Source: Bolinopsis microptera
Taxonomy: Eukaryota; Ctenophora; Tentaculata; Lobata; Bolinopsidae
Direction of reading: 5' to 3'
NCBI RefSeq assembly: GCF_026151205.1
Contig: NC_087079.1
Location: 9,664,635 to 9,724,634 of the forward strand
Length of the DNA stretch: 60,000 bases
Shown piece by piece: positions 1 through 12,400 of this stretch; the stretch's first letter is position 1, and each line of letters begins with the position of its first letter. A model generated the notes under the pieces. That model worked only from the letters and a program-made list of their open reading frames with translations, made no database searches and was not told the DNA's origin. The position numbers and the translations under genes are program-made.

Positions 1-369
1 TGGCCACACCTAATAAATACGCTTGATTGCCTGAAAGCTGCATCATATTCTTTGTATGAGATATGTCATTCGAATGAAAAGACGAAACTGACATATCTGA
101 ACTTCATTCGACGAATAACAATAGCCTACCTGAAGAAGAGATTGCAGCCCCCATCATCGCTATGCCAAAGAGTTGCAGTGTGGAAGGGTGACAACAGAGT
201 TACCCCAGAGGTCCGCCTGGAGAGTAGAACTAACACTCACTGGCCAGTAAAAACAAAGCAGAGACGATGTGCTTTGAATGGCTGCAAAGGTCGCAGCAAC
301 TATAAGTGCGAAGTGTGTGACGTTGCACTTTGTGTGCTTTGTTTTAAGCCTTATCATCAGTTAGAGTAA
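1..369 (+). CDS. piggyBac-type transposase, C-terminal part (5' cut by window edge)
   Basis: The frame is open from base 1 and stops with TAA at 367-369, giving about 122 residues of the C-terminus only. The part seen is a helical stretch followed by a cysteine-rich finger, with motifs RRCALNGCKGR, YKCEVCDVALC and CFKPYH. This C-terminal cysteine-rich domain after the DDE core is typical of piggyBac transposases (PGBD-like), where it helps bind the transposon ends. The catalytic aspartates would lie left of the window, so it cannot be judged whether the gene is intact. No stop or frameshift is visible in the part present. It is followed by a short-palindrome region and a GGGTTAA at 874-880 that could be the transposon end, because piggyBac inserts at TTAA. 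Confidence 0.75.
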   Translation, partial: WPHLINTLDCLKAASYSLYEICHSNEKTKLTYLNFIRRITIAYLKKRLQPPSSLCQRVAVWKGDNRVTPEVRLESRTNTHWPVKTKQRRCALNGCKGRSNYKCEVCDVALCVLCFKPYHQLE

Positions 370-880
370 AAAGCACAAAACCTGACAATTTTAGTAAAAT
401 TGATAGTTAACTGGTAAATGGAATTGTGATAGTAGTTTATAAGTATAGCTGTTCCCACCATCATGATTTATTCAGTGTACCACTTAAATTTTGTATGGTA
501 TTGTTTAAATTTTATTCAGCCATTCTGACAAAGGCTTTTAGTTTTATTATCTGACCCTGAGTTTCTATTTAATTAACTAATGTACCTCCAAAAGTACACT
601 ATTCATTAAACCCGTACTTTTAAAAGTACATTATTTATTAAACCCGTACTTTTAAAAGTACATCATTCAAATATGATGTACTTTTAAAAGTACGATACAA
701 TTTTCCAAAAAAGTAAGCTCCAACAATGACCTTTTAAAAGTACGGGTCGAAAAAGCTATTAAAAATATAAATTTTTTCAAAATTATTATTGCATCGTCGG
801 AGTTGGTGTCTTAGTGCTTCGGAAACAAAATTTCGTCAAAAAATTCGAACGTTTAGAGTTGTTGGTATTATATGGGTTAA
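370..880. mobile_element. Probable 3' non-coding end of the piggyBac element, with palindromes
   Basis: After the transposase stop the DNA is AT-rich and carries three exact copies of the 16-bp palindrome GTACTTTTAAAAGTAC at 614-629, 646-661 and 678-693. Partial copies occur at about 587-597 and 731-743. Two copies are preceded by AAACCC, and the last partial copy is followed by GGGTCG, so the block as a whole is also an inverted repeat. GGG followed by TTAA at 874-880 fits a piggyBac terminus and its TTAA target. The left end is outside the window, so the matching terminus cannot be checked. Confidence 0.45.
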
Positions 881-1427
881 ATCGTACATCTAAATGTAAT
901 CTTGTAACAAAGATAAAGTTGTTATAGTCACACACAGAGATAGGAATAACGGTCACGTACTGTACGATAAAAATTAATAATATCCATTAGCTATAGCCGG
1001 AAGAAAGTCTAGTATATCCAGGCCTTGTAAAATGGGGTGAGTTTCCGGTAATGACATCAAAACAGGGTAATAATATATCAAATATTGAGGTAGATTGTAA
1101 CAAAGAAACTTGTCTGTTTAAATAAATAAACAAAGGGTAATTTAACATTGAGTGGAGATAAATTGAACCTCCTTTTGAACGATCCAGAGTGCACCGAGAC
1201 CCCGAAATAATTAGCAGTATTATGAAAGAGCTGAGCTCAATATTTGCTCCTGAATGCTCTGAACTAAGCGTGCCGAGAATTTTCTGAAACAATACGAGTA
1301 AGGGACCGATCTGATAGCCGGGGCAGGAAACAATGGTGAGATGTTGGTAACTACAGGAAACATGCCCGGACAAAGGAAGTGAGCTATTATAGCTCGCCAG
1401 GACAATGATATTACATCGTGGGGTGTG

Positions 1428-1755
1428 CACGTGGGCACTAGGGTTGCCACGTGATGTCATGATTGAGTGCTATGATTGGTCGGTTCTGGTCCACGTGGGC
1501 CGGTGCAGACTCGGTCAGGTGAGTTCGAGTCTTCATAATGGATAAACACTTCTCGACCACCAACATCAGCTCCGACGATAATGAGCATTTGTATCACCAG
1601 GGTGTCCTGGCGACCACGTGACCCCTGATTGAGGGTTCTGGTTGGTCGTTGCTGGATCACCTGAGTTGTTTTCTCGTGTTTGATTGGCCAAGCACGCTTT
1701 ACGGAAGGCGGAACAATTTTATTGGGGCACTGAGCATCCTAGTGACAATCACGTG
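1428..1755. promoter_or_regulatory. E-box (CACGTG) cluster with CCAAT boxes
   Basis: Five exact CACGTG sites occur at 1428, 1448, 1492, 1615 and 1750, with ATTGG/CCAAT-type boxes in between (for example near 1474 and 1682). CACGTG is the palindromic site of bHLH-zipper factors such as USF, MITF/TFEB and MYC. The density is far above chance for a 6-mer. Function as a promoter or enhancer is inferred; no attached transcript was identified. Confidence 0.45.
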
Positions 1756-4439
1756 GAGACAATTAGCGGGCTCTTAAGAGGCCGTGTACCACAAAGGTAA
1801 CGGTCCTTGTCCCCTAATTATCATAAACAAGGCATTACAGCGTTATTGTGAAATATCATAATGTTCCCTAGCCGAGTCTCTCTCTTTATGCCTCAAAACA
1901 GAATGATTTCATTTGGCGTTATATAGGGAGGTCAGTGATTGGTGGTACTGGAAATGATACGAGATATTTTTAGATAATCCCGGACAAAGAGTTGACATGT
2001 TGTTCATTTAACAAACCAGATAATGAGTTTGCTGACGAAGGGTGAACTTTTCAATCATAGGAAATGAAGGTTGTGGGAAGATCCAGGTCACAGGGAACAT
2101 ATTGCTATTTAAGTTCAATTTGCGAGAAAGGCAAGTTCCCAGAGCCAACTGTAAAGCTGTAATCCAACTCCGGGCTTGTTCTTTGAGAGAAACGGATACT
2201 TAAATACCACCGTGACAGGATACAATTTTAAACTCTTATGCTCACAAGGAAGGTTCGCATTCACATTGGTAGGAGGAACCTCGGCTTTAATAAGGTGTTT
2301 ACGTTTTATATAATTGTAGCCACCTGTGAAATACACGTCAAGGGAACCTTTATTTCCGAGTAAAAGTTCCCAGACTTTGTTTAATACGAGCCACTTTGAT
2401 CCAATAACCTTCTTAGACGCGCTTCCAAGTGGCACTTAAATGTTTGGACCAGCGCATCAGCTGGTAATATCTAAAAGAAATGTTCGACCAACTAAGTAAA
2501 GCAACCACTTCCAATTTCTGCTGTGGGACAGAGCTGCTTTTATAGGGACAAAATGAGCTGATATCAATATCCGGGATATATTTTATCGTCTAGACATTAC
2601 GAAGAACGGAGATTTATTTCCTTGTTGCAAAAATCAAACTTTATTGGCTTATAATCCGTTATAATGTCTTATATAACAGTTCATAGTTAGTTTTAATAGA
2701 ATGATCAATCGATCGTGAAAGTACCTTGATTTCAGTCCATTGTTAAGTACATCCAAAAGTCAAACCACTTAATCAACTTAGCATGACCTTTAGAAATCGA
2801 TGATATAAATTGATTGGGGGTATTTATTTCGACAATGAAGCCCATTAAAATCTAAAGATCTAATATCATTACCGATCAGTACAGATGATGGTCGCCGTGC
2901 CATTATCCAAACGAAAAGAAAAGTTAATGTTAATGAGTTCTGCCTGTAGTGAATGCAACGATATTGACCATATCACACATTTCACGCCTTAGGGCCACGA
3001 CAAGCCCTGACTTTCTGAACAATTAGAGCCAGTGTTATAGAGAATCCGTAGAAATACTACTTTCCATCACTCGATATCTTAATGTGAACACGAAAATATC
3101 CTTCATGGCATATTTTCAATGTGGATAAAGGTGTTACGTCAATCGTGGAATATTGCTCACGATTGACGATCATATTAAGAGGCTGGCAACTGCTGGATTG
3201 TCAAATTACGCGATACAAAGTTCGTTCAAATTTCCAACACCTTTTGCTGGTTTCAACAATAATAAAGACATCATATCGCTTCGACAATCGACTTTTGACC
3301 GGACGTGTCCATAACAAACTGAATTCAATCAACTCGTTAACAATTCCAGAGATTTGACAAGCCTTTGAGCCTGCAAATGCGGGATCAAGCAAAACCCAGA
3401 CACGGAACCCATCCAAAGCCTATATACTATCGGGAATTCCCCAGCCATTACGTAACCCGCAGTCACATGACCGTGACCGCGCGATCCTACTGGCCAACAA
3501 ATCACACGTGACCGTGATAGCACGTCCTGATTGGATGACAGTGCGGTGCGCAAATATCCGGCGAATACAGGACCGTAAAATTGGTATTTCCTAGTGAGAC
3601 GGGGACAGGGTACCAGGCACAACCAGGAGATAGAGGTAACAGCAACCCAGACGTGAACACAAACCCAGACACTTGTCGGGGTTTAAAACTCCGGCTTAGT
3701 CAACACTTGTAACTATCATCCCCTGACGTAGTCTCCTTCTAATCTATTCTAGGAAACTTGCTGCAAGTTAGTGAGATCATGGGAACAAGGGATCGGAACA
3801 GTGTGTCATGCAGTCTTCTTAGACCTCTTTTTTAATCAAGCCTAGCCGGAAAGCCTCTAGGTTCTATCTCGTCACCTGTTGACGTAGACGTGTACCCAGA
3901 CAAATGGAGTTGATTGTTCAAGTATAAATATCAACGGGAAAATGCTCCTGAAATTGAGTTTTAGCCGCCGGTGAGTACCTCTGAAAAACGATGAGAGCTT
4001 GCTCCTTGCATTAGATACTGAGTAGTGACTAGTGAGCTGATCATGTGGCCTGTGGGTAAAATATATGGTGCTGTCTACTAAATTGTTAATGTTATCTTGT
4101 TGTGGGAAAAGGATATGGTCCACTGTCTACGCCTCTACATATTATATTGCAACAATCACACAAACAATATTAAGCACTCAGTACCCTCTGATAATATTCA
4201 GATTTGTGCGGGGCTACAATATGCAATAGCAAATCTAATCGGGAGCGCGTGCCCGGGACCACACCCGAGAGAGGGGGCACAACAATGAGTAGCAGCAAGG
4301 AACAGCAGCAAAAGAACCTGAGGCAACGACAGTATGTGCTGACCACCGTTGTCTTGGCAACCAACAATGATTCTCGGAGACTTCTAACACTTCCTGGTGC
4401 GGCTTACGGAAATGCCCGTATCGTATATCACTGTCTCCT

Positions 4440-4750
4440 TGGCGCTCAGCGCTGGCTTCCTATTGGCTGGCGTCAGCAGACAACGGCGCTCATTGGCCCA
4501 TGTGACCGCGCGGCTCTGTGCTCTCGTATTAGCCACCTGATACAGCAGCTCGAACATTAAATACACTCCACTCGGTGTCAGCAGGAAACCAATAGGACAG
4601 GAAGCGGGACGTCACGTGGTCACACTTAATGCCCAGTAATGGTACAAATTACCGCCATGTGTTGTCCGGGTAATGAGCACGTGGGCTGCCCGGCAACGCA
4701 CGTGTTCCAGGTAAAGGAAGTCACGTGGGACGGCAGGAAACCACGTGACT
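4440..4750. promoter_or_regulatory. CCAAT boxes plus second E-box cluster, promoter-like
   Basis: ATTGG/CCAAT boxes (4454-4458, 4492-4496 and about 4589) are followed by five CACGTG sites at 4613, 4678, 4699, 4722 and 4742. The segment is GC-richer than its surroundings. This resembles a CCAAT/E-box promoter. Its most likely client in the window would be the plus-strand WH2 gene starting near 6.4 kb, but no transcription start or upstream exon could be shown. Confidence 0.4.
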
Positions 4751-6072
4751 CACCAGGGAGAAAGAACGGTGTGCACAGTACATATAGTGTAATTATAACA
4801 CTTGTATACCAGCCGTTCGCTCCTGCTCGACGCATTTCGGGATTAATCAGCCCAGGGCTCAATGCACGGATCTCTGCAGTGGGCTAAACGAGTCGGTAAT
4901 CACGAATACGTGTGCCTAATAACTGCCTTACACCACCTGGGCCTGGTTGCTACAGCTGCCCGGTTTCCGTGATCTTCCGAGGTAACTCTGGTTTAAAGTA
5001 TTTAGGAGGAGGAGATATTAGTTTCCGGGTTCTTAGCATTTCTTTTGTTGAGTTTTTATTACCTGCTGACAAAAACATTCCATGCTTACCTGCTCTTCAT
5101 AGATACCTAAAAATAAGATGCCAGGAATAGGTTACTGCGATCTAGAGGATATCTAGAGGATATGCGTATCCGGATATAAGTAGTGAGAGCCAAGAGGTTG
5201 GATAACTTTTGATCGGTATTTGGTACGGTAAATCATCACAATTCCATTTTGGTAATATAAGGTATTTTCAACTTTACGTTCAAACAATCGAAATTTTAAA
5301 TCGGATAAGATTAGTAACTTGAGATTTAGATAAAATCACGTGGTCAACTCGAAATCACTGATAACAAGTCGGAATTTGATCTTTACTTTTACTTTCGTCT
5401 CGTAGTCAGCTCATCACCAGACATAAAATTAACACCACCAATTCCACATAATGTTTTCAAGGAGGGAGAGGCAGCACGCAAGTGTTAATGACCTTACTAG
5501 AGTTACTCCTCCGAATACATAAAACCTTGTTGTAAGACGTCTTGACGCGGCGCTGGCAAAGTTCCAGCTGCTCGCTGGCTGCAGTCTAACAAACCTCAAG
5601 TTAACAGCTTTTGGGATGTTTAAAACAGACATTTGCATTTTACTGAACCATCTGTAGTATACTTTACCCGGATTTGAACCGGAAGTGAAACTAGAAGTAG
5701 ATAAAAGCGATCACGTAGACAATAGACATTACATGAGTCACTTCAAACGTATTCGGTTAATTAAACTGATGGTTGTCAGTGGTTTTGCGAGCAATTTCGC
5801 AACCTTTTTAGCAACGCCCAGCAATGATGTATGGTAAACTTATGAAATATAAAAACACATGATCTTACTTGCACGGATAACACAAGGATATGAGATTTAA
5901 ATAACACAAGGGTATAAGATTTGAGAGAAATTTTCGAAATTGTTTTATACCCAGGGTCTCACGGGAACGCACCTGGGCAACAAAGGATATTAATTAAACT
6001 TGTGCGAGATTTTATTACTAATAGAAATCAGAAAATCATGGAAGTGGTACAAATACTTCCACACTGAAATGA

Positions 6073-6123
6073 CCATGATTTATCTGACGTGATTATAATA
6101 TAATCACGTCAGATAAATCATGG
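6073..6123. repeat. Perfect 51-bp palindrome
   Basis: Arms of 25 bases pair exactly around one central base. The arm begins CCATGATTTATCTGACGTGA. Such a structure can extrude as a cruciform or, if transcribed, fold as a perfect hairpin. It may be a tiny foldback transposon; no flanking target duplication is obvious. Confidence 0.85.
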
Positions 6124-6418
6124 CCTATAAATATAATTTATAATATATATTTGAGTGTAGCGCGAATACCAGAAAACTAGGTCGAATCATTAGTTTTTAA
6201 TTAGGACTTGTCAAATCGTCATCAATAACAATTTAAAAGTCGCATTACGTGATGTGCATTGCTACGAGGTTTAATTTTGTTAAAGTACTCTCACAACAAA
6301 GATATAAATTATCAAGAGGCCCAGTATGACATAGTAATAAACCGCGTAGCTTGTGTTAAAAAATCCTCAATTTCAGGTAAATCAGCTGAGACAGAAGACG
6401 AAAGCACTTCAGCGTAGC

Positions 6419-9400
6419 ATGACAGACGAAAAGAAGAAGAGAAGGAAGCGGCCCACGCGGGAGAATTCTATGAACAAGGATAGAAACCAAGTCACAGCGG
6501 CACCACCGCCAGCCGCCCCAAATGCACCAACTGCCCCGGCGGCGCCGCCTGCTCCGACTGCACCCAAAGCACCACCAGCCCCGGCCGTGAGTTGTTCTTT
6601 TTATTTTTTCGTCGTCCTAGTTAGATTTTTTTTTCGAGGACCTAGTTAGATTATTCAGTATGCTGGACAAGTAAAAATTAGCATATAACCATATACATAA
6701 AACAAATTAAATCATACAAAGTACAAACATTTGGTAAAAACTGGTAAATATTTGTCTGAATAAATATGGCAATATGGTCCTAAGTGAGTAAGTGATAGTC
6801 ACGCACAAATAAATTAAAACCTTAATTCGAATCTAATTAATTTGACTGCCACCACAACCCTTTTAAAACTGTAACAATTTGTAAAAATACAAACAAAATC
6901 TTTAACGAAAGAAAACAGCATTCCTTGCTTGACGATGCTATACAAATAACAAGTAACACCGTTTTAAATTGAGCAGCAATTAATTACAGTCTATATCATT
7001 TGACATGTAGCACGGCTACTGAAACGCGCACATAACCGGAAATCAAGGAACACAGCTTCCGGTTCGTGTAATCGTATTACACAATCACAGTTACACGGCC
7101 TTGTCATTATTCGGCCGAGGATTCGGCCTCACTTCTGCACATCAACAACAGGAAGCGGCAGTGTTTTATCTCCGAGAGAATATGTCGTCATGTTGAAAAT
7201 ATCTAGAAGGTTCTGTAGACGGTGAAACTGACAGCCGTCTCAGATAACGCAGACAGAAACAGGAAATATTGCTACATTCTCTGACGTGTCTTATCAAATC
7301 TGCGTCAAAGAAATTACAAGATCAATAAATGAAAATCATGGTCCGTTATAAATCAGCTGTCCGTTATATTATATCAACTGTTGTGTCCAGCTGCATATGT
7401 TCTTAATTGAGGCTGTCAAGACGACAATATCAGTCCAAATTCAAAAATCCCTGCAGAATGGTTGTATTCCTCATCTGTTACCACTGAGACAACAGTTTGT
7501 GAAATGTGACTACAGTCTGTGACTACTGCACGTATAAACTAGCAGCGAACACAATATCTCGTTTAATAGTAAGAGATGCTCGCTCCATCTTTGACTCGAA
7601 GTCCACGTCCCCTACGATCCTAGCCACGTCCTTAATGCACCGCAAAACCTCGTCTAGTCTTGTTATACACCTGGGATTGGAACTGTTTAATATCTTGGCT
7701 CTCAGATTAAACAAAAAGTAGTGCTAAGGTAGTGCTAGATATTTTGCGAAACATTTCGTTCTCTATCGCTATGACAGTGATAAGGGGATATCACGACAGT
7801 TCAAGTGTCGCTACATTCTGGAGATATGAGCTTGCTCAGCAAGTTGGAACACATTCTCATGAAACATAAAAGATCCACGGCTTATTCGCCAGTATCCGAA
7901 TATTGGCTACAATGTTTCAAGCATTAATTAATAGTGTTTGTAATTGTTATGACACGGCTGTTCGTGTCGTGACGCAGACAAGGCCCTACTCAAGGAGCTA
8001 TTTCGATGACCCCCTTATCTCAACATCTACAGGCAACCAAAATGTTTCATTTAACAACTTGTCAGACATCATAATCACCGCTATATTTTCCGTTGACAAC
8101 TTACTGATTTCCAATTTATGATAAATGATAACTTCGTGTTAAATTCCGAAAGATTACGTCACTTACAACCATAGAGTGGTAGAATTGTGACAAACTAAAC
8201 TTGGAAATTATGGCTACCATAAAGTTTCACAACTGTTTGTGACAAATGATTATTAAATTATAAGTGAAAGTGAAATTCCCTTACCTGACGATAGTGCCTT
8301 CGTCCACGTCAGTGTACTGCATGATAGCTTGGAACTCTTCTCCTTTAGCCCACCTGTACACCACTTCCACTAGCCCGAACCTGTTGAAGAGTAGCTTGTC
8401 ACGTGGTATTGTGACGTCACGTTACGTGTACGTATTGACGATATATGACATGTCACGTGGCCTAGTGGTCACGTAATGATATCATGACGTCACGTTGTGT
8501 TATGAAAGCGTCACATAAGCTTATATCTGACAAAAAGTACTTAGTAAAGTATGCATGATTGGAAGATTATCGTTTTCTTCTTTTAATAGGTGAAAGATGA
8601 GTTAAAATCGTCATCCTACGTCATTCACAGACACTCACTTCAAGTTAAAATAACAACGTTTGAGTAGAAATTTCCGAAATTAAGTTAGAACACTTAAGTA
8701 AGCTTTAAACGGCAGGTTTCATACTGCGATAACGTCATACTTTATAAATCATGAGGTCATGGTAAGTATAGTTTGTTTATCAAGTTGAAGCAACAATATT
8801 CTGTGATGATTCCAGGGATAATATCCGGTAGTAGAGACTAGGTAGGACAAGTGAAACTACTGTTTAGGATAGACCTAGGATAGACCACTTGTTCTACCTA
8901 GTCTCTACTACCGGATATTATCCCTGGAATCATTATCTTATCATGAGACTGATAAACAGCGAACCTCTCCAGGATCTCAATATTCTGTGAGTTGCAAAGA
9001 AATTGTAGGACAATGAATCACTATCCATCCCTTTCACGAGAATTATTACTGCCACAAAATTAATTGAAGTTGACAACAGCTAATTATATGTGAACGTATA
9101 AGTAACAATGAAATGTGTGTTCTAGGCGTCGCTGAGACGGCATGATGCTATGCGACTAATAACAGTCGTAACAAAATTTTGAAATAGCTAGCTAGCTGTA
9201 GATATGCGCCTGTTTCCACTCTTACAACTCAGAAAGTGCATTAATATGATAATTTCAACTTTACAATCCTAAAGGCAACTTTAACTGTGCTCAGCTATAC
9301 TTGTTAAATAAGCTCCATTTTAATAGTTTCAACAATATCTAATCTTGTGTGAGTTTTTGACTTTTAATAGAAAATACTTATTATATATATTTTTGAGTAA

Positions 9401-12400
9401 ACATTGGCTGGTACTTCGGGCCGGTCCCCAACAAAAAAAGAGAATTTTCTCTAGCCGAAAGTGATATCATCCAATTCCTCAGAAATGATGTCAACTCTTG
9501 TTGGGGGAAGTGTCATCGATACCTTTACTATTCATTTTTGGGGATTTCTCGTATAAATATCCAACATTTTGAGGGAAATGGCAATGATCTCTTCAATGTT
9601 TTGTGGCAGACAGCAAGTAAGTAAAGTCACGGAAACATACCTGAATTGCTCCTCAAAGTCCGCGTCATTCGGTCTCAGTTTCTCAGCGACCTCAGCTTCA
9701 ACTATCTTGTGAGCCAAAGTTAGGAACTGTTTCTTAGCTGCTTCTAGTTCCGGGGTCAGATCAGGATCACTGCACCTCTTCTGTTGGAATACCTGGCCAT
9801 CGGGGCTTTAACAACTTTTCATTGATTATTTTGAGAAATTCGCAAATTAAATTCGTGTTAGTTAGCATTCGTTATTCTAAGATACAATGAAAAATAACTA
9901 ACCATGCAAGACAGGATGGCAACTATAGCCTCAATTTCAAGGTCTTTGAAGAAGTTATCGAATACCAGCTCTGTGATAACCAGTTCCGAGGTGCTCATTG
10001 CACAGGCTGCTTTCCCTGCAATGTGGTTCTATTATGAAGGATTAATGGTGGGAGAGGCCAGCCGCTTTTTCAATATATATCTTCATATTGATGGCATTTA
10101 ATTTAATTGGTTCACAGTTAAAACCAGTAGATGTAGGACGTTTTTCGAAGATAAGAGGAGTCCGCAATCCGTATGTTTAACTTCTGAAGCAAACCTTTGA
10201 GTTTAAGTTGGTCCTCGTTGCCCAGATACCGGAGTCTCTTTAAGACTCGGACTCGCAATTCAAACTCAGGCATAAACTGAAGAGACTGGTAGGATAGAGA
10301 GTACGCTATACGCTCTAACTCCCTCTTTATCCACATCATCTCGCTGTAATAGTGACACTTGTTATTTGAAATTTGAACACATGTCTATAATCAGACTTCT
10401 CCTTCTGAGAGCAATATTTGATGAAGCTACTTACTTTGAAATCACACAAAGGGGGTGATAGCCGAGGGGGCGAGGAGGGGGGGTGGGTGTTGGGAAGCTA
10501 TTTCTTTATTACCTGGTCTGTTTAAAGTGAGCATCAAACGTGTTACATTTAGAGCAGGAATAGTTAGCCATAGCACTGCGTTGCTTCATTATGTTACCCA
10601 ACAAATCAACTCCGTCCATATCTTTCACTTCATAGTTCAGTTCCGTTGGTTTCTTGTTCTGGAAGATTATTGGTCAAGCTAAGAGTTACGGGCAATACAA
10701 CACAATATTAGTAAAAACCTATTCGAAATTTCTAAAAGCTGTTCCATGCAATGTTTTACACTGAAAACTGTACAGTTATCTTATGACTTACATAGCCGTG
10801 CATCATCTCCCTCGCTAGAGCGTCAATAGGAGTCCTGTCCCAGTTCCTCGGATTGAACCTCATATGTTGCAGGTTCCTCTTGATTGCTTCCATATCTGTA
10901 GTTACCTGTTGCAACACACGTTTTAAATCTCCTTATTTAGAATAACTATCTACTCAATCTTGAGGTTTTTTTGGGGGGGGGGGGGGGGGGGCCAACCATA
11001 TTAAAGTATATTAAAATGTAGGATTTTTCCCGATTTTGACCCGGGGATATACTTCAATATACCTACAATATACTGTAATATATCCCTATCTCCTTGGAGG
11101 CCTACGTCAAAAATTGTTGCCCAAAATAAGCTTGAAATGCAATTCTTAATCGATTCCAAAAAGTTCTTGAAAAAATATTGAAAACTGATGGAGTTATTTC
11201 AATTTTAATGAAGTCATTTTGGCTAGTATTCCGAACCGAGATATTATGTGCAATTTTCCCAATTTTGTTCATGGAGGTCTTTTTACTTAGTATCCACTAT
11301 ATTCAACAAACACTGAGTTATATCTTTCACATAGAGTTAGTCTCATTAAAAAATATTGAAATTTTATCGAATTTGGGCAAAAGCGAATTTGGGTAAAAGC
11401 GTATGCCCAAATATGGGCATATTTTTTAAAGCTCATAGCTCAGCCAATTTTTGACCAATCTGGATGGAAATTTATGTACTAGTCCTAAAACAGGCTTATC
11501 TTGCGAATCTGAGTGAAAAATATAGTTCATCATGTAAATCTTAACGAAGAATATAAATCTTCTAATTGTAGGTATATTAAAGTATATTAAAATGTAGGAT
11601 TTTTTCCGATTTTGACCCGGGGATATACTTTAATATACTTTAATATGGTTGCCCCCCCCCCCCCCCCCCCCCCCCCCTTTTCACGTTTTTGCATCAATTT
11701 TCACGTTCTGAGGAATTAAAAACCCCTTTTACCCACCTTTTGCACAAGAACACATGACAAGTCCAGTAGAGACACATTACACACGGTGAAATCAGGATCA
11801 TCTTGGGAGTCAGGTTTAATAGCGTCACCAACTGATCGGTTGTTTACTCCGGGTGATACTTGCAGTGCTATCACTGTCCTCTCCCACGACTCTTTAGCTG
11901 CAGGGTTAGGGGTTTTAATTGGGGAAACAGACTTGGAAATCTGCTTGACTCCTAACAAAACCAACCTTTTCTGAGAACGAGTTAGTCCGGATTTTGATGC
12001 AGTATTCCAAGTCAAATAATTGGTTGTTGAAACTTATGCTGATGAGAATAAAATAAATAAAAAATATCCCGTTTGCTCACTTGAACTGAGATCCAATCCA
12101 CTACTGTACCCGGTGGAATGAAGTACTATCACTTTTAGTTCCCTGATATCCTTCCTGAGTAGTAATTAAGTGTTAAATGTAAGGTTACCTCACTTTAACA
12201 GGTAAGCATCAAGGCTTGTTGCACTTTCTAGGCGCTAGAAAACAGGGTCGTTCACAGGTCCGTATATAGCCGATTTTGCAGATTTAAGTTAGGGAAAAAC
12301 CAGCGGACCTAGCGGCAATATCGGATAGCTAGTGGAAAATAACGGATGTCCTACGGAAGCTAGCGGATGCCTAGCGGACATCTAACGCGCGCAATTTTGC

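Larger units (their letters stand above)
881..6418. other. Non-coding stretch, no gene recognised
   Basis: Only short open frames without recognisable domains are present on either strand. The notable contents are two CACGTG clusters (1428-1755 and 4613-4747), CCAAT/ATTGG boxes near them, and a perfect hairpin at 6073-6123. If the WH2 gene beginning with the exon at 6419 has upstream 5' exons and a promoter, they may lie here, but none could be identified with confidence. Confidence 0.5.

Noticed and set aside
987-1460. 157-residue open frame on the minus strand
   Set aside because: No domain, odd composition, overlaps the E-box cluster and lacks splice or promoter support; likely chance.
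4204-4560. 118-residue open frame on the plus strand
   Set aside because: No recognisable motif; the openness is explained by the GC-richer promoter-like segment.
5660-5690. tRNA T-arm-like sequence (GGTTCAAATCC on the minus strand)
   Set aside because: The stem-loop fits a T-arm, but no matching acceptor stem, anticodon arm or A box could be found at the proper distance.
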